DNA of 64,000 nt from Pohlia nutans (GCA_022496805.1 CM040096.1:10355501-10419500); one strand, 5' to 3'. Counted from the stretch's first letter, positions 35,545 through 46,915 are shown. A program made the numbers and translations. The notes: generated by a model from the letters alone, not told the origin.

Positions 35545-35774
35545 TTTTTACGTTCTCTTTTTCTGATTGTGAATATCTTATTCTTAATCAAATTACAAAA
35601 GAATTTTGAGTTTTAAATTTCAAATTTTATACAAAAATATTGGTGATTGTAACCATATGGATAGAATCTAAAACTCATAGTGTATAACTTTTATTCAAAC
35701 ATCAAGTTGCATTTTATGATGCATCTTTGCAATTCTTCAAATCTGGAGAGGCCGTTGGGACATTTAGGGGTTAA
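35545..35774. mobile_element. TTAA element, family H, right half only
   Basis: This matches the left portion of the family H elements in reverse orientation, ending CATTTAGGGG then TTAA (35771-35774). The other end is missing. Confidence 0.65.
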
Positions 35775-36049
35775 ATACTAAAGACATCAAAGACATGATG
35801 TCTTGTTACTCAATGGTTTGGTAGGTAATAACTTGCAATTTGATTTTGATAATTATACTTGTGCTTGTTATTATTTAGCTCATGATTTGTAACTAGGATA
35901 CAGTATGAAATTCACACAAGAATTCACAAATGTAAGATAGACATGAATTATTGTCGTCTTTGTATCTAATTTCAATTTTAATTGCCACTCCCATTAGCAT
36001 CTTTTTGCATTCTAATGCAGTAAAGAGTGCAAATTATTGCACATATATA

Positions 36050-36252
36050 AGGTAAGAGCACCCAATTCCGACAATGTACCCAATGCCACTTTAGAACGCA
36101 AATTTAAGCACGTCATAGAACCCTAAGGCTTATTGTTTGTTGACCAAAATGATAAGCTATCTATGATCTCCTTAGATTTATGTTCTAAAATGACTATTGT
36201 GTTTAAAAATTATCGGCATTGGATACACTGTCGGAATTGGGTGCTCCTACCT
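36050..36252. mobile_element. MITE with AGGTAGGAGCACCC ends and TA duplication
   Basis: Long inverted ends (about 45 bases clearly readable, including AGAGCACCCAATTCCGACA) are flanked by TA on both sides, as for Tc1/mariner-type elements. A second copy is at 37237-37454. The window sequence between 35775 and 36049 shows no gene. Confidence 0.8.
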
Positions 36253-36636
36253 TACTACCAAAGTCACAATTAGGATTGAAGGTGTCTATATTTGGGTGGA
36301 AACTAGTGGTTTTGAATGAGCCCACATTCATCAGCCAAAGATTCAAATTTTTTTTCTATCTTACAATAATGCTTTTGGATTATCATTATTGTAATATATG
36401 GATTCAATTGAAAAAAAAATAGCATTCAAAGGACAAGGATTTTCTCCTCCCTATTGTCTACAATGTTATAAGCTATATGTTTGTGCTTTGACTACCTATA
36501 ATACATTTCTTGTTTTTTTCATATTGAATTGACAAAAAAAAATTAAAAAATGAGATATTCTTCAATTTTTTTTTCCAACGCAAAAAAATCTATTAATTTG
36601 ATTAGTGCAAGTATGTGCAAGGCACCCCTTTGGTAA

Positions 36637-37215
36637 CCCTTGACTCTAAATCCCCTCCTCAACGTTAACGCAAGAGGACAAAACCTGCCCCTATTCCCAG
36701 GAGGTCAGTGTCAAAAAAATAGAAAACTACGTGAATTAAAATATAGGGTCCATTTTATTCACAAGAGGTAGAATTTCTACCTAATTATAAATTTTTAGAC
36801 GTAATATAGAATGCTTTAAATTCAGGTAAAGAATAAATCAAGAATCTACCTAAAATATATGTAGAATATTCTAGAATATACATAAAATATTCCAATTATG
36901 TGATATCCCCCATTTAATTACCTTGCTAACACAAGTGTCTACATTAACTTCAATAGAGTGACCTTCCCGAGTCCCTATTTTGTGCATGTTGGGGTCCACG
37001 TTAAAAAATAATCCCCTCTTCCAAGGGTTTAAAATTCCCGAGGGGGTCCTCCTAGGCTAATTTGGAGCCATAGGCTTCAAAGTTGCAAAACAAATTGCCA
37101 AAAAGAGACCCTAGGGTGTCCAAAATGAAAATTTTAGAAAATGGGGCCTATGGGTGAATAGTGCTTGCAATATCCACGGGGGAGGGGGGGGGGGGGGGTT
37201 TGGGGAATTTAGAAT
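36637..37215. mobile_element. Inverted-repeat element, reverse copy of 10532-10794, interrupted
   Basis: It shares TGCATGTTGGGG, CCTAGGGTG, ATGGGGCCTATGGGTGAATA and CTCTAAATCC blocks with 10532-10794 in opposite orientation. A hAT-type element interrupts it at 36696-36971. A G-run of about 18 lies at 37182-37198. Confidence 0.6.
36696..36971. mobile_element. hAT-type MITE, 8-base duplication CCCCTATT/TCCCTATT
   Basis: The ends CCCAGGAGGTCAGTG and the complement of GTGACCTTCCCGAG flank about 276 bases related to 39082, 44304 and 52627. The 8-base flanks agree at seven positions. The related copy at 10532 shows the uninterrupted site. Confidence 0.8.
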
Positions 37216-37236
37216 CGGGATTTGGTAACCAATATA

Positions 37237-37454
37237 AGGTAGGAGCACCCAATTCCGTCAGTGTACCCAATTCCAATAATTTTTAGACACTGTAGTCATT
37301 TTAGAACATAAATCTAGGTAGACTATATTGCTTATCATTTTGGTCAACAAACGATAAAGGCTCTATGATGTGCTTAGATTTTCGTTCTAAAATGAATGTT
37401 GTGTCTAGAAATTATCCGAATTGGGTACACTATCGAAATTGGGTGCTCCTACCT
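37237..37454. mobile_element. MITE with AGGTAGGAGCACCC ends and TA duplication (copy 2)
   Basis: Same ends and TA flanks as 36050-36252. The two copies share the terminal 40 bases and an interior TTGTTGACCAAAATGATAAG-like block in inverse order. Confidence 0.8.
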
Positions 37455-38249
37455 TACATGAGTTGAAAACTTGGCTAGTGGAAAGTGTCCAATCACATGT
37501 GTCCACGAGCAAATGTTCTTTGTAGATATTAGTATGTAATATTGAAGAGTGCCATTTCCCCCTGAAGGACCAAAAAACCTCAAGTTGAATCTCATATTTT
37601 TTTAGCATTTTTGAGTAGGTCTTATGTGAAGTTCTTTTTATTAAATATATTTGTTTTTTTCCAACGCATGCAATATTCTTCACTGATTCAGAGATATAAA
37701 AATTTCATCCCATTTGAATTATATAATACACAATATCATCAATTGAATTTGTCATTTTAAAATCATAAATCCTTGGTCCTGAAGGGGGTGAAGAGTGTAG
37801 TTTGGACAATATCGCTTTTGCTGCCGAGTGTGCAGCTTTTCAGAAACCCTAAAAAGCGATGCCCCACTTCCCAACACGCCATTGTTACTGATTTTGCAGC
37901 CTTGTACAGGACATTTGTGAGGAGCCCCAAAGCTATTTCAACATGTTCACATCACTGTTGGAAGAATCACAAAACGTCTTGACCTAATTTTGATGGCGAT
38001 TCTCTGATCATTCGACCAGTGCTAATTTACACGGAGTTTAATCTTTCCATGAAGATCAGTCCGCTGAATGAGGCATAGTAGGAGTTTTTCCACAGGTAAA
38101 CCCTAAATTGTGATATTGTTAAAGAATGATGATTGTATTAAGTAGCATAGTTATCAGGCTTTAAAAAAATGACTGATATATGTTCTTTTTGCAGAATGTC
38201 CCATTGGGAATAGCGATTATGCACAAGAGGTGTCAGAGCAATGGTTTGA
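37455..38249. other. No gene supported upstream of the Sec14-type exons
   Basis: I looked here for the Sec14 lipid-binding domain that should precede the exons downstream and did not find it. Short frames at 37773-37982 and around 38194-38270 are interrupted. Part of this stretch may be untranslated leader or decayed exon. Confidence 0.4.
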
Positions 38250-40296
38250 TGCCAAAGCATTCGACCTGTAGCACAAGGAAGAAGAGGCAGAGGATTCCGT
38301 GCAAAGCTGTGGAGGAAGATGAAGAGCCCCAGCATCAAACCTCCAGACTCTACGAAGCTGTTTGGGAATGTGGAAGGGGTTGAAACAGTGGGAGTGGTGT
38401 CCATTTTGAAAGACTCCGTAGAGGAAGATTCATCTCAGGCAGATCATTCCAAGGTACTCCCTCCTCCGTCCCATCATAGATGATGCTTTTGAAAAAAATC
38501 AAAAAATTAAGCAAACTAGAATGATTTCACCAAATCTCTAAATACCGTAAGTCTCTAAATACTGTGCGGCATGTGGGAGCTTGGGGATGTTAATTGCAGT
38601 GTGTTCTTTGATGTAACGAACATGTGCTAGCATTGATTTTAGGTAGCTCATATTTTAGGTAGCTCATATGTTAGCTCATATGTTATTTGTGATCCACACA
38701 TGAGCAAAGACAAGCTTCACAATAAAAAAACACTTGCTGTGCACTTGTCTTGGGATTTTGCTTCATTAGAATTTGTAAAACAACAACCTCAAATTGAATA
38801 AATGATTTGCGTCAAGTAATTTGGGACAATTTTTTCTTCTCAAAAGCATAATCTATTATGGGACGGAGGGAGTATATAATTAATTCATTTTTCTACAGGG
38901 AAAAGAAGCGGCCACCATATTGGATCACACCTCTGAAGCTGGTGTCAGTGGCTCCAACGCATCAACCCCTGAATTGCCTGCTCGTCAGCTCGTGAGTTTC
39001 AAACCTTCCATGCTGAATTCTTTTGAGAATGTGGCCTTTTGTCAAGTGTATAGTTTCATTAAATGCTTCACAAAAGGGCTCCCTCGGGGAGGTCACTATG
39101 CAAAAAGTAGAAAACCACGTGAGTTAAATTATAGGGTCCTTTTTATTCATTGAAGGAAAAAATTCTACCTAATCATAAAATTTTATATGTAATATAAGAT
39201 ACTTTGAATTCAAGTAAGGAACAATTTGAGAATATAATTTAAATATGCCTAGAATATTTTAGAATATACTTCAAATATTCCATTTATGTGATAGCCCCAT
39301 TAAAATACCCTCTTAACGCACGTGGTTACACTAAATACATGCTGGTGACCTCCCCGAGAGCACTCCATCTTGCAAAGTATGGAATGATACACAACCATAA
39401 TGTTGCCTGAAGGCAGGAGGATCATAATGTTGGAGGATCTGAAGGCCATGCTATTTTATACCACATCGATGAACCTCAACAAAGTAAGATCCTACGAGCT
39501 ATGACACACATACATAGAGGTTAATGAAACTACTAGGATCATACATTGATTGCTACATTTGTTAGCAACGTTAGGGGAGTAACAACATTACGGTTCCTAA
39601 ATGTTGCTTAACAAGCTGTAACGTTGCTTGAGTTACTCCTAACAAACGTAGCAGTGTATGATCCTAGTACTGACAATTAGCAAACATTTATGAAGAATGT
39701 ACGCGAACAGGTTGCAACATTCTTAGCTAAGGAAGGACAGAGGAGAGGTTGAAACCCTAGACAGTCGTCTGATACTAACCCATGGTTGTTTGTCACCTTG
39801 CAGCAGAATCAAGCAGTGGTGGTTTGAATTGGTGTATATCAACTGTATCAACCTTCTTCTTGTCAGTGATAAGTATTCCGTATCAATTTCTTGTACAAAT
39901 CTATTCCGTTCTGTCTAGCATGGTATCCCTGTACTTGGGGCTGCGTTCTGACCCACATGAACCCCTTCAGAGGAGGATATCGCAGTTAGAAACTGAAGTG
40001 GACAAACTGAAGCCATTACAGGAGATATTGCCAAAGCACACTGACACTGTAGTTGATCCTGATCAAAAACTCAGCACTCTGGAGACCGAATTGGCTAACA
40101 CCAGAAAGGTAGGTTTCAAATCTAAACCAAAGAATATACTCTGCACTGAAATAGATCCCCTCCCCCCTAATTTATTATTTTGATCTGATCAGAAGTTTGA
40201 AATGTGTTTTTGCAGACCTTGAGTTCTGTATTGTCAAAACAACAAGAGCTCTATGCTGTGTTGGAGCGCATGAAAGAATTCAAATGCCTGGTATAG
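38250..40296 (+). CDS. C-terminal part of a Sec14-nodulin (SFH-type) phosphatidylinositol-transfer-like protein
   Basis: Five exons stay in frame: 38250-38453 (5' boundary uncertain), 38899-38991, 39417-39483, 39804-40108 and 40216-40296. Exon 1 has a basic linker (QGRRGRGFRAKLWRK). Exon 4 has a long hydrophobic segment (CISTVSTFFLSVISIPYQFL...) followed by a coiled coil, RRISQLETEVDKLKPLQ and then LSTLETELANTRK. The last exon has SVLSKQQELYAVLERMKE and the stop. This order matches the tail of plant Sec14-nodulin proteins, whose N-terminal Sec14 domain exchanges phosphatidylinositol and phosphatidylcholine at membranes and supports polarised growth. That domain is absent here, so either exons lie far upstream beyond transposons or the locus is a truncated copy. 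Transposons fill introns 1 (Stowaway) and 2 (hAT), and another inverted repeat lies in intron 3. Family call from the tail alone is moderate. Confidence 0.55.
38457..38872. mobile_element. Stowaway MITE forming intron 1 of the Sec14-type gene
   Basis: It begins CTCCCTCCTCCGTCCCATCA and ends with the complement of CTCCCTCCGTCCCATAATAG, with TA on both sides: classic Stowaway (Tc1/mariner) structure. The intron runs 38454-38898, so the element makes up all but about 30 bases of it, and the splice donor GT uses the T of the TA target. Confidence 0.88.
39082..39358. mobile_element. hAT-type MITE in intron 2 of the Sec14-type gene
   Basis: Ends CTCGGGGAGGTCACT and GGTGACCTCCCCGAG are near-perfect inverted repeats. 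The flanks AGGGCTCC and AGCACTCC agree at six of eight positions. Interior matches 36696-36971. Confidence 0.75.
39532..39668. mobile_element. Small inverted-repeat element in intron 3 of the Sec14-type gene
   Basis: ACTAGGATCATACATTG and TGTATGATCCTAGT are complementary, and pairing continues through GCTACATTTGTTAG and CTAACAAACGTAGC. The arms are about 55 bases. Confidence 0.7.
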
Positions 40297-41196
40297 ATCA
40301 CAATCTGAACTAGATAAATTCAATAATGAAGCCCATTGTATCAGTAAGTACGAGCTCAATTGATATTTTAAGGAAGTTTCCAAACTGTTACTTCTGCATT
40401 TCGTAGGCCACATAAAATGCTCAGCTGTATGTGCATAAGAACCTTATACAAAAGGTGGCATGTGGTCTGTGTTACAGCATGCGCAGGAAAAGTGTTGGTG
40501 AAATATGCAGCACATCTGTATATCAGATTAATAACATGAAAGAGCAGCTACAGCCAAGGTTTCATTTATTCACACGTGAAAGGTAACACAATTGTCAAGA
40601 GCTTAGGTTTCAGCTACAAGCTGATAATGTAACGTAGCCACTCGAGATTTCGTTGCTAATCTCAGTCTTCACACCCTTCACTCAATGAACAAGCACATAG
40701 ATAATATTTCAAACTGGGATTGACAAAAAAAAACATATCAAAGAACGTTTTGCCATGAATCCTTCGCAATTGGGGACGAGGCTAATTATTATATCACTAC
40801 AGCACCAGTGCTGCATTCAGTGCTGCATTCAGCGTGTCGTTGCAATACAACGCCATATATGCATGCAAACATCTGTACAGAGAACATTCTTTAGCCAAAG
40901 CTGTCGGAATTTGAATGTGGATTACTAGGACCCTAGGGGTGACCTGTTTGTGATAGTATCCAGAAGGATTTAAAACAGGATCACAATGGACACAATTTTT
41001 GAGGATGCATGTCATATGGGCTATATAATGTCAATAACAAGGTTACCATTATTAGACTGTTTCAAGAACTTATAAGAAGAATCTTCAGTGATCATATGGA
41101 GGTTCCTAATTGTATTGGATGTAGCAAACATTTGCTTTGAGCAAGGAAAAGAGAAATTATTATGCTTTTTCACAGATGGAATCAAGAAGCTTACCC
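40297..41196. other. No gene seen between two convergent genes
   Basis: This holds the 3' region of the Sec14-type gene and, near its end, the 3' region of the minus-strand gene. No supported frame or repeat. Confidence 0.4.
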
Positions 41197-41691
41197 TCAA
41201 GGCTCCATTGAGGGCGGGTGAGCAAGATAGGGCTCAGTGTAATCCGGGCCATATGGGTCAAAACCAGGAGGCAGAGCAGAATCCGAGCCAGATTGGTCAA
41301 AACCAGGAGGCAGAGATCGGTCGAAACCAGGAGGGAGAGCAAAATCTGGGCCAAACTGGGCATAATCACCAGGGACTTGGACCACGGTGACTGCAGGAGT
41401 AACATTACCAACATCGACAGGAGTCTCAGGAAGCAAGACAAGCACATCACCATTCTTCACATCCACGCTCATCGAGCCCCCCATGGCAGTCGTGATGTTA
41501 ATCTTCTGCTCCGCTTGGGTGATGTCCAAGGACATGATATCTGTGTCCACATGGATGTTGTTGTCATCAACCATGACATTAAGCAGCATCCTTGCCGGGT
41601 TGTACATGGTTACTGTGCCCTCTGTAGCAACGACAAGGAGCACTGCCATCAGTGCTCCCAGGTACATCATCTTCTTCCCCGAGATGGCCAT
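41197..41691 (-). CDS. Small secreted protein with PPGFD repeats, unknown function
   Basis: The frame encodes 164 residues, single exon as seen. I use the ATG at 41691-41689; the frame is open upstream for eight codons to a GTG, so a further 5' exon is possible. Residues 1-24 look like a signal peptide (KKMMYLGALMAVLLVVATEG), with cleavage likely after ATEG. The middle (about 30-100) has no low complexity and alternates hydrophobic and acidic residues (ARMLLNVMVDDNNIHVDTDI), suggesting a small beta-rich fold. The tail repeats LPPGFDRS, LPPGFDQSGSDSA and LPPGFDPYGPDY, encoded by a short DNA minisatellite at 41230-41345. I do not recognise the family. A secreted or wall-associated role is an inference from the signal peptide and proline-rich tail. 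Confidence 0.6.
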   Translation of the reverse strand: MAISGKKMMYLGALMAVLLVVATEGTVTMYNPARMLLNVMVDDNNIHVDTDIMSLDITQAEQKINITTAMGGSMSVDVKNGDVLVLLPETPVDVGNVTPAVTVVQVPGDYAQFGPDFALPPGFDRSLPPGFDQSGSDSALPPGFDPYGPDYTEPYLAHPPSMEP

Positions 41692-41910
41692 GTTGATGAT
41701 CTCTGACACACTCACTTGGACTGGATGTTCATCACTGCAATGATATGCATTTGATAAGAATTCAGGGATACCTTAAGTAGGCGGCTCGGCAAGGGTAACC
41801 AACACTTTCAGTGTTGTTCTTGTAAACTGGAAAGGAATGGCATGGCCAACAGCATGATCATGCCATGGAAACTGCACGTAGGAATTGTCTTTAACACAGA
41901 ATTCTTGGTT

Positions 41911-42113
41911 ACTGTACCCGGCTATCAGGTTAACCCATTATTCAATTATTTTGCCCAAATGATACGAATATTCTCTGCGATTCGGTGGATATTCTCTAAG
42001 ATTCTCTTTTTGCACCACAAAATATGTTATTTTTGAAAAAATAATTTCCTAAAAAATTATGGGCTTCTCTTTTTATAATTATTTTTTGCTGACCGTGACA
42101 GCTAGGTACGTTT
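41911..42113. mobile_element. Worn element of the TACCGTACC family
   Basis: The ends TACTGTACCCGGCTATCAGG and GACCGTGACAGCTAGGTACG are imperfect complements. The interior shares AAAAATAATTTCCTAAA and ATAATTATTTTTTGC with 26692-26913. Confidence 0.5.
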
Positions 42114-42136
42114 TTTGAATTAAGTAGGTAAAAAAA

Positions 42137-42164
42137 ACCCTGCTTACAAGTAACGCCCCTGATT
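42137..42164 (+). other. 28-base copy of the CASP-like exon 1/intron 1 junction
   Basis: These 28 bases are identical to 33806-33833, the end of CASP-like exon 1 and the first bases of its intron. They are flanked by a direct duplication of about 35 bases (GAATTAAGTAGGT core at about 42117 and 42190). They form part of a perfect 10-base inverted repeat, GCTTACAAGT and ACTTGTAAGC. Confidence 0.9.
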
Positions 42165-43002
42165 ACTTGTAAGCTAGGTACATTTTTTGAATTAAGTAGG
42201 TCAAAAAAATGAGTTTTAATTTCAAGTAGAAATTGTTCAAAATGAAATATTTCTTTGTCAAAACTCATATGTATGTGTAGTGTATCTTGTGTTCTCCAAC
42301 TTGTTCCAATCTCACTCAAAGATTCCAATTTTATCAATTTTCATTTCCATTTTTCATTTAGTAGGAAGTGATGGAAACTTATGGCCAGGCACTGTACAGT
42401 AGGGTCCAAAAAGTGTGTGTAATTTTTTACTGCCCTCACCTTCTACAGCTCCCATTTGCATAGAAACGGTTGGATGAGCGTGAAATTTTGTTTACGACAT
42501 TACAACTTTATCAAAAAGCATTTGTATGGTATGGTCCATTAGAATTCTTGTCACTGCGCACTCTTTTGAAAATTTTGAGAATTTGAAAAATCCATTCCGG
42601 AGAGAGAAAAATATTTTTGTGAAATTTAAAGTTGTAGAATGGACCGCACCGATAAAAGAAAACAAATTTCTGATAGAAAATTAAAAATTCAGCATTATAT
42701 TTTAATAAAGGATGAAACAAAGGGTAAACTAGTGCACTATTCGAAGAAGGATATGCACTCCAAATTCTAAAAAAGAGGGTTGTGGATGGACTTTTGAGCT
42801 ATGAATTTTTCCAGTGTTCAAATATGTGAAGAAAAGTATCTTCCAATTTTTTCCAATTTTTTTAATTGATTAAAGTTTCAAATTATAAATGTGTTAGTTT
42901 TGGAGAAATTAATTGTTTCTCTATTTCAATAAAAAATTCGATGGATTTCTCTTATGAATGTACTTGAAAATGGAATATTTCACGTTGGCATTTCTTAGAA
43001 AT
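42165..43002. other. No gene seen
   Basis: AT-rich sequence. The reverse frame at 42511-42720 has no recognisable motif. Confidence 0.45.
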
Positions 43003-43557
43003 TTAACCTCTAAACTCTCAAACGACCATTTTTTGGTGGTTGCCCAAATCTAACGGGCTTTTTGGAACAAAAAATACATGTTTTTGAAAAAATGAATTTT
43101 TAAAAAACACACTGCATCAAGTTTACTTTCCCAACACAATTTGAATTATGTCAATCCAAGTTAAACTCCACCCAGGAGAATTTTTCAAAGTGAATCACCT
43201 CAACATTGTCTTAGTGTTCTAAAATACTCTATTTGGGGAAAGAAATAATGTTTCATCCATCATTTCTTTTGATTTTTTGAAGTTTACAATAGATAAACCA
43301 TATTCAACCAATCAAGCTATATTTTAAACTCTAAAAGTGAAATTTATAATTTATACAAATTTTCAAAGGTTAATGCTTTCAAATTTATTAAAGAAAGATC
43401 TAAAGTTATTTTTGGAAGTTTGACTGTACGGATAATTTGTAGTCTAGATGATGCCCTACATATTGTTTATTGAACCAAACTTTATCAAACATATGGAAGG
43501 CACATATTATAGCACATCTATTTTTTTCCCAATACATCTCGGGCTTTTAGGAGTTAA
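43003..43557. mobile_element. TTAA element, family B (copy 2)
   Basis: TTAA flanks both sides, with ends CCTCTAAACTC and GCTTTTAGGAG. GACCATTTTTTGGTG (43024-43038, four paired bases) is exactly 17 bases inside the left end. The interior aligns with 9308-9855 (CACCTCAACATTGTC.TAGTGTT). Confidence 0.87.
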
Positions 43558-44303
43558 TATAGAATCAAATATGAACTATATTTACATTCAAAGTTTGATC
43601 ATAAATTGGTAAAACTGTTATTAGAATGGGAGTTTTGATACTCAAAATCTTTAAGAAAAAATCATTTAAACATTCTAAAATTTTATTTTTGGTTAATATG
43701 TACATAAATCTAGAAGTTGGTTTACTTCATGTTTCATTGAATCATTGCTACATAATTTTTAATTTGGTTTGAAAGTTGGATATTTAGACAAAATGCGCAA
43801 AGTGCACAAATATGCACCAAGATGTCAGTTGGTGCACCAAAAGGAGTTGGTGGACTGTACCATACAAATGCCCAACAACATATGTGTAAAATTTGGTGGC
43901 GTGAAAATATGGGATGAAAAAAGAAAAAAAAAGACCCCAATTTCACTATTTAATATGTAAGAAGTCGCAATAATTACAAAAAAAAACTTTTACATTCCAA
44001 ACTTTTGGTAGATGGAAAAGGATATGATGAGGAAAAAATGGTATGTTTCAAATGTACCAATGGAGAACTTGCATAGAACGGACTTTGTTCGTTTGACTTA
44101 AGTAGCTAAGGTAGGAATTCGAAATTCCAGTAGAAATAGATGAATATGCTTTCTTTCTTCTTTATCAAAACTCATATGTATATATAGTGTATCTTATGTA
44201 CTACAATACAGCCAAATTTGACTAAAATAATATAAATATATCATAAATATTCATAAATGGAGCAACTTTGGACCTAAAACTTCAAAATTCCATATCTTAT
44301 TCA
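43558..44303. other. No gene seen
   Basis: AT-rich. The overlapping frames at 43734-43960 on both strands show no motif. Confidence 0.4.
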
Positions 44304-44576
44304 CCAGGGGAAATCACTGTCAAAAATTTAAAAACCATGAGAGAACAAATATAGGGTGTCTTTTATTCACTTGAGATAAAAATTATAAATTTTTAGAAGT
44401 AGAATAGGGTGTTTTAAAACCATATTGGGAATATTTATGAATATTCCTAGAATATACCACAAATATACCCTTAAATACTATAAATAGTATAATATTCCAA
44501 TTATTTCATAGCCCTCCATTAAATACCCTTTGTTCGCTCATGTATACCAAAATTTACACTAAGTGACTTCCCCGAG
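44304..44576. mobile_element. hAT-type MITE, duplication CTTATTCA/CTTATTTA
   Basis: The left end CCAGGGGAAATCACT and the right end AGTGACTTCCCCGAG are inverted repeats. The 8-base flanks agree at seven positions. Interior matches 52627-52893 in opposite orientation. Confidence 0.8.
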
Positions 44577-45177
44577 CTTATTTAGTAAAACTTCAAATTT
44601 TGTGATCTCTTTTGCACTTGACTTTGTAAAAAATTCTATTCTTTTTGTGAAGAGTTTGATACCCCTTAAGTAACAAAATTTGTCTAAATGTGTCAGTTAC
44701 TTAAACGAGGGTTTATATTTGAATAAAGAATAAACCCAAATATATATATGTACTGGTATGTAAGATCACATTCAATTGAATTGTACGTGTAGTGCATGTT
44801 GTGTACTACAACATGGTCAATTTTGGTTCCAAAATTCTCATTTTAGAAAAAGAAATGACTATTGTTTGTAGTAAACGAAGAGTGAAATTACGCACACATT
44901 TTGCACCCCACAGCACAGACGTGGCTGCCTGAAATGTTTCAATATCGCACAACAACAAAGGAGTCATGTTGGTTTCATGGGTCACACAGTTCGTTCATGA
45001 GTCCTCCTTAGAGTAGAGTGTTGTCGAATGTAGAAGTAGCAAAGATCACACACTGCCTCTAAGGAAGAATGACTCCCTTATTTCATGATGTTCAAGTGAG
45101 TTGCTCCTTCAGTTGATAGTGAACCTGTCCTTGTTGAAAATTGATGTTGGATTTAGAGGGTTCTAAGTAAGGATGCT
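44577..45177. other. No gene seen
   Basis: Mixed AT-rich sequence with no frame or repeat I can support. Confidence 0.4.
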
Positions 45178-45725
45178 TTTACCCCTAACTGCCTAAGCGT
45201 CCATTTTTTGGACGATGTACAGATTTCATCCGTAGGTTCTCATCCGTCATGCATTTTTTGCAGTGTGGAATTTTTACTGTAGATTCTATGGGAAGTTAGC
45301 TTCATGCATTTGTTATCCGATTAAAAAGGGGATGATTTGTGAAATTTTTGTGCCTCATCTCATGTTGCATTGATTCACCAAAATCTTAGTTCAAAATAGT
45401 TCAAAAGTGCTCTTGAATAAGTCAACTCATAGAACCAAAAAATCTCCAAAAATCACTGCACTTAGAGTATTTCATTTCAACCCACCATAAAACATTTCAT
45501 GTACAAATTGTCAATATCTTGTTTGTAATCGAATTACAAAAGAATTTTGAATATTAAGTTTCAAAATTTATACAAAAATATTGGTGATAGCAATCATAGA
45601 TCTAATTGCATGGATAGAATTATAAATTGACAATCATGTACAACTTTTATTTATACATCAAGTTCAAAATATCCCTCTTAGTTGCATTTTATAATGCATC
45701 TCTACAAAACTGCCTAGGAAGATGG
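45178..45725. mobile_element. TTAA element, family H (copy 2), right end worn
   Basis: It starts CCCCTAACTGCCTAAGC after TTTA (a changed TTAA). GTCCATTTTTTGGAC (45199-45213) is exactly 17 bases inside. It aligns in reverse with 28330-28914 and 56892-57468. The far end fades near CTGCCTAGGAAG. Confidence 0.8.
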
Positions 45726-46019
45726 TTGGTGATTGAGAGGATGTGGCTCCTTCTCCCTCATTGTAAGCTTATTTTTTCACCTTTGTAGGATAGATAGATA
45801 GATAGAAACTCCCATTCCCTTTTGAGGCTGGCGTGTATAAAGTGTTTGTTCGTAATGACAATGAGCCAGTGCCCACCGGACAAAGAGCCATTGTTGCAAA
45901 ACTACTCTCATCTTACAAGAATAGACACTTTAGTGATCAGTAACCAATAACAAAAGTAACTAAAAGACCATTTTTATGAACAATTTCTAAGTATAATTTG
46001 AGATATTTCTTGGTGGTGA

Positions 46020-46130
46020 TCGCCATGTCAGAGGTCTATCGTTGGTTGGTGAAGGGCTTTGTGTTACAATTATGTGATCCAGGTTCAATTCCCATTGGGT
46101 TCCTTTGAGCAGTGATGTAATATACATAAC
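46020..46130 (+). repeat. tRNA-like SINE remnant
   Basis: A good pol III B box (GGTTCAATTCC at about 46082) lies about 30 bases after an A-box-like TTGGTTGGTGAAGGG. No cloverleaf is complete and no clear poly(A) tail is visible, so I read it as an old SINE rather than a tRNA gene. Confidence 0.35.
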
Positions 46131-46521
46131 TTGGTGTTGCTAATGAGTTATCATAGGCAAGAAATTCATATCAACCAATCAGTTGTGTCTCTCGTACATT
46201 GAGCTATTTCATGAAGCCTTTGTAGGATTCACTAATTCCGTTCACCAAGCCATCTTCTCATCCTGACGTGCACTACTCAGTCCCTAAAATAATGAAATTC
46301 TTTAGTTGTGAAAGTGATAGATCTTCCAAGCTATTGGTTCTTTTTCTCAATCCAATGGTGATTCATTCAATGAATGTGACACCCACTTGTGTGAATAGGC
46401 CCTAATTAAGCTCATCTAATCCTTTCACCTCCCACCAGAACGTTGCCTTTTCTCCTTATTCCAACCAACTTCCTTGTCACTGCAACTCTTGCAATCCCTG
46501 CAGGTAATGGCCAAACTCATA

Positions 46522-46915
46522 CTCCCTCCGTCCCATAATAGATGAGGCTTTTGAAAAAATTAAAAAACTAAGCAAACTAGAATGATTTCATCAAACTTCT
46601 AAATATAGTAAGTTTTTTGTTTCAGAGTAGTTGTCTATCATAATATCATATTGTTTCAATAGTATGTGTGGCATGTGGCAACATAGTGATGTCTCTGATG
46701 CGATGAACATATGTTAGCATTGATTTTAGCTGTTGTTTATGATCCACATATGAACAAAGACAAGCTTCACAAACAAAAAAGAGACTCCATGTGCACTTGT
46801 CTTGTGATTTTTCTTTATTAGAATTTGTAAACCAACTTCAAGTTGAATAAATGACTTGCATCTAGTAATTTGAGGCAATTTTTTCCTCAAAAACATCAAC
46901 TATTATGGAAGGGAG
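46522..46915. mobile_element. Stowaway MITE (second copy)
   Basis: It begins CTCCCTCCGTCCCATAATAG and ends CTATTATGGAAGGGAG, with TA on both sides. The interior aligns with 38457-38872 (AAAAACTAAGCAAACTAGAA). Confidence 0.88.

Noticed and set aside
46020..46130. Intact tRNA gene
   Set aside because: It has A and B boxes, but I cannot draw acceptor and anticodon stems; kept only as a SINE-like remnant.
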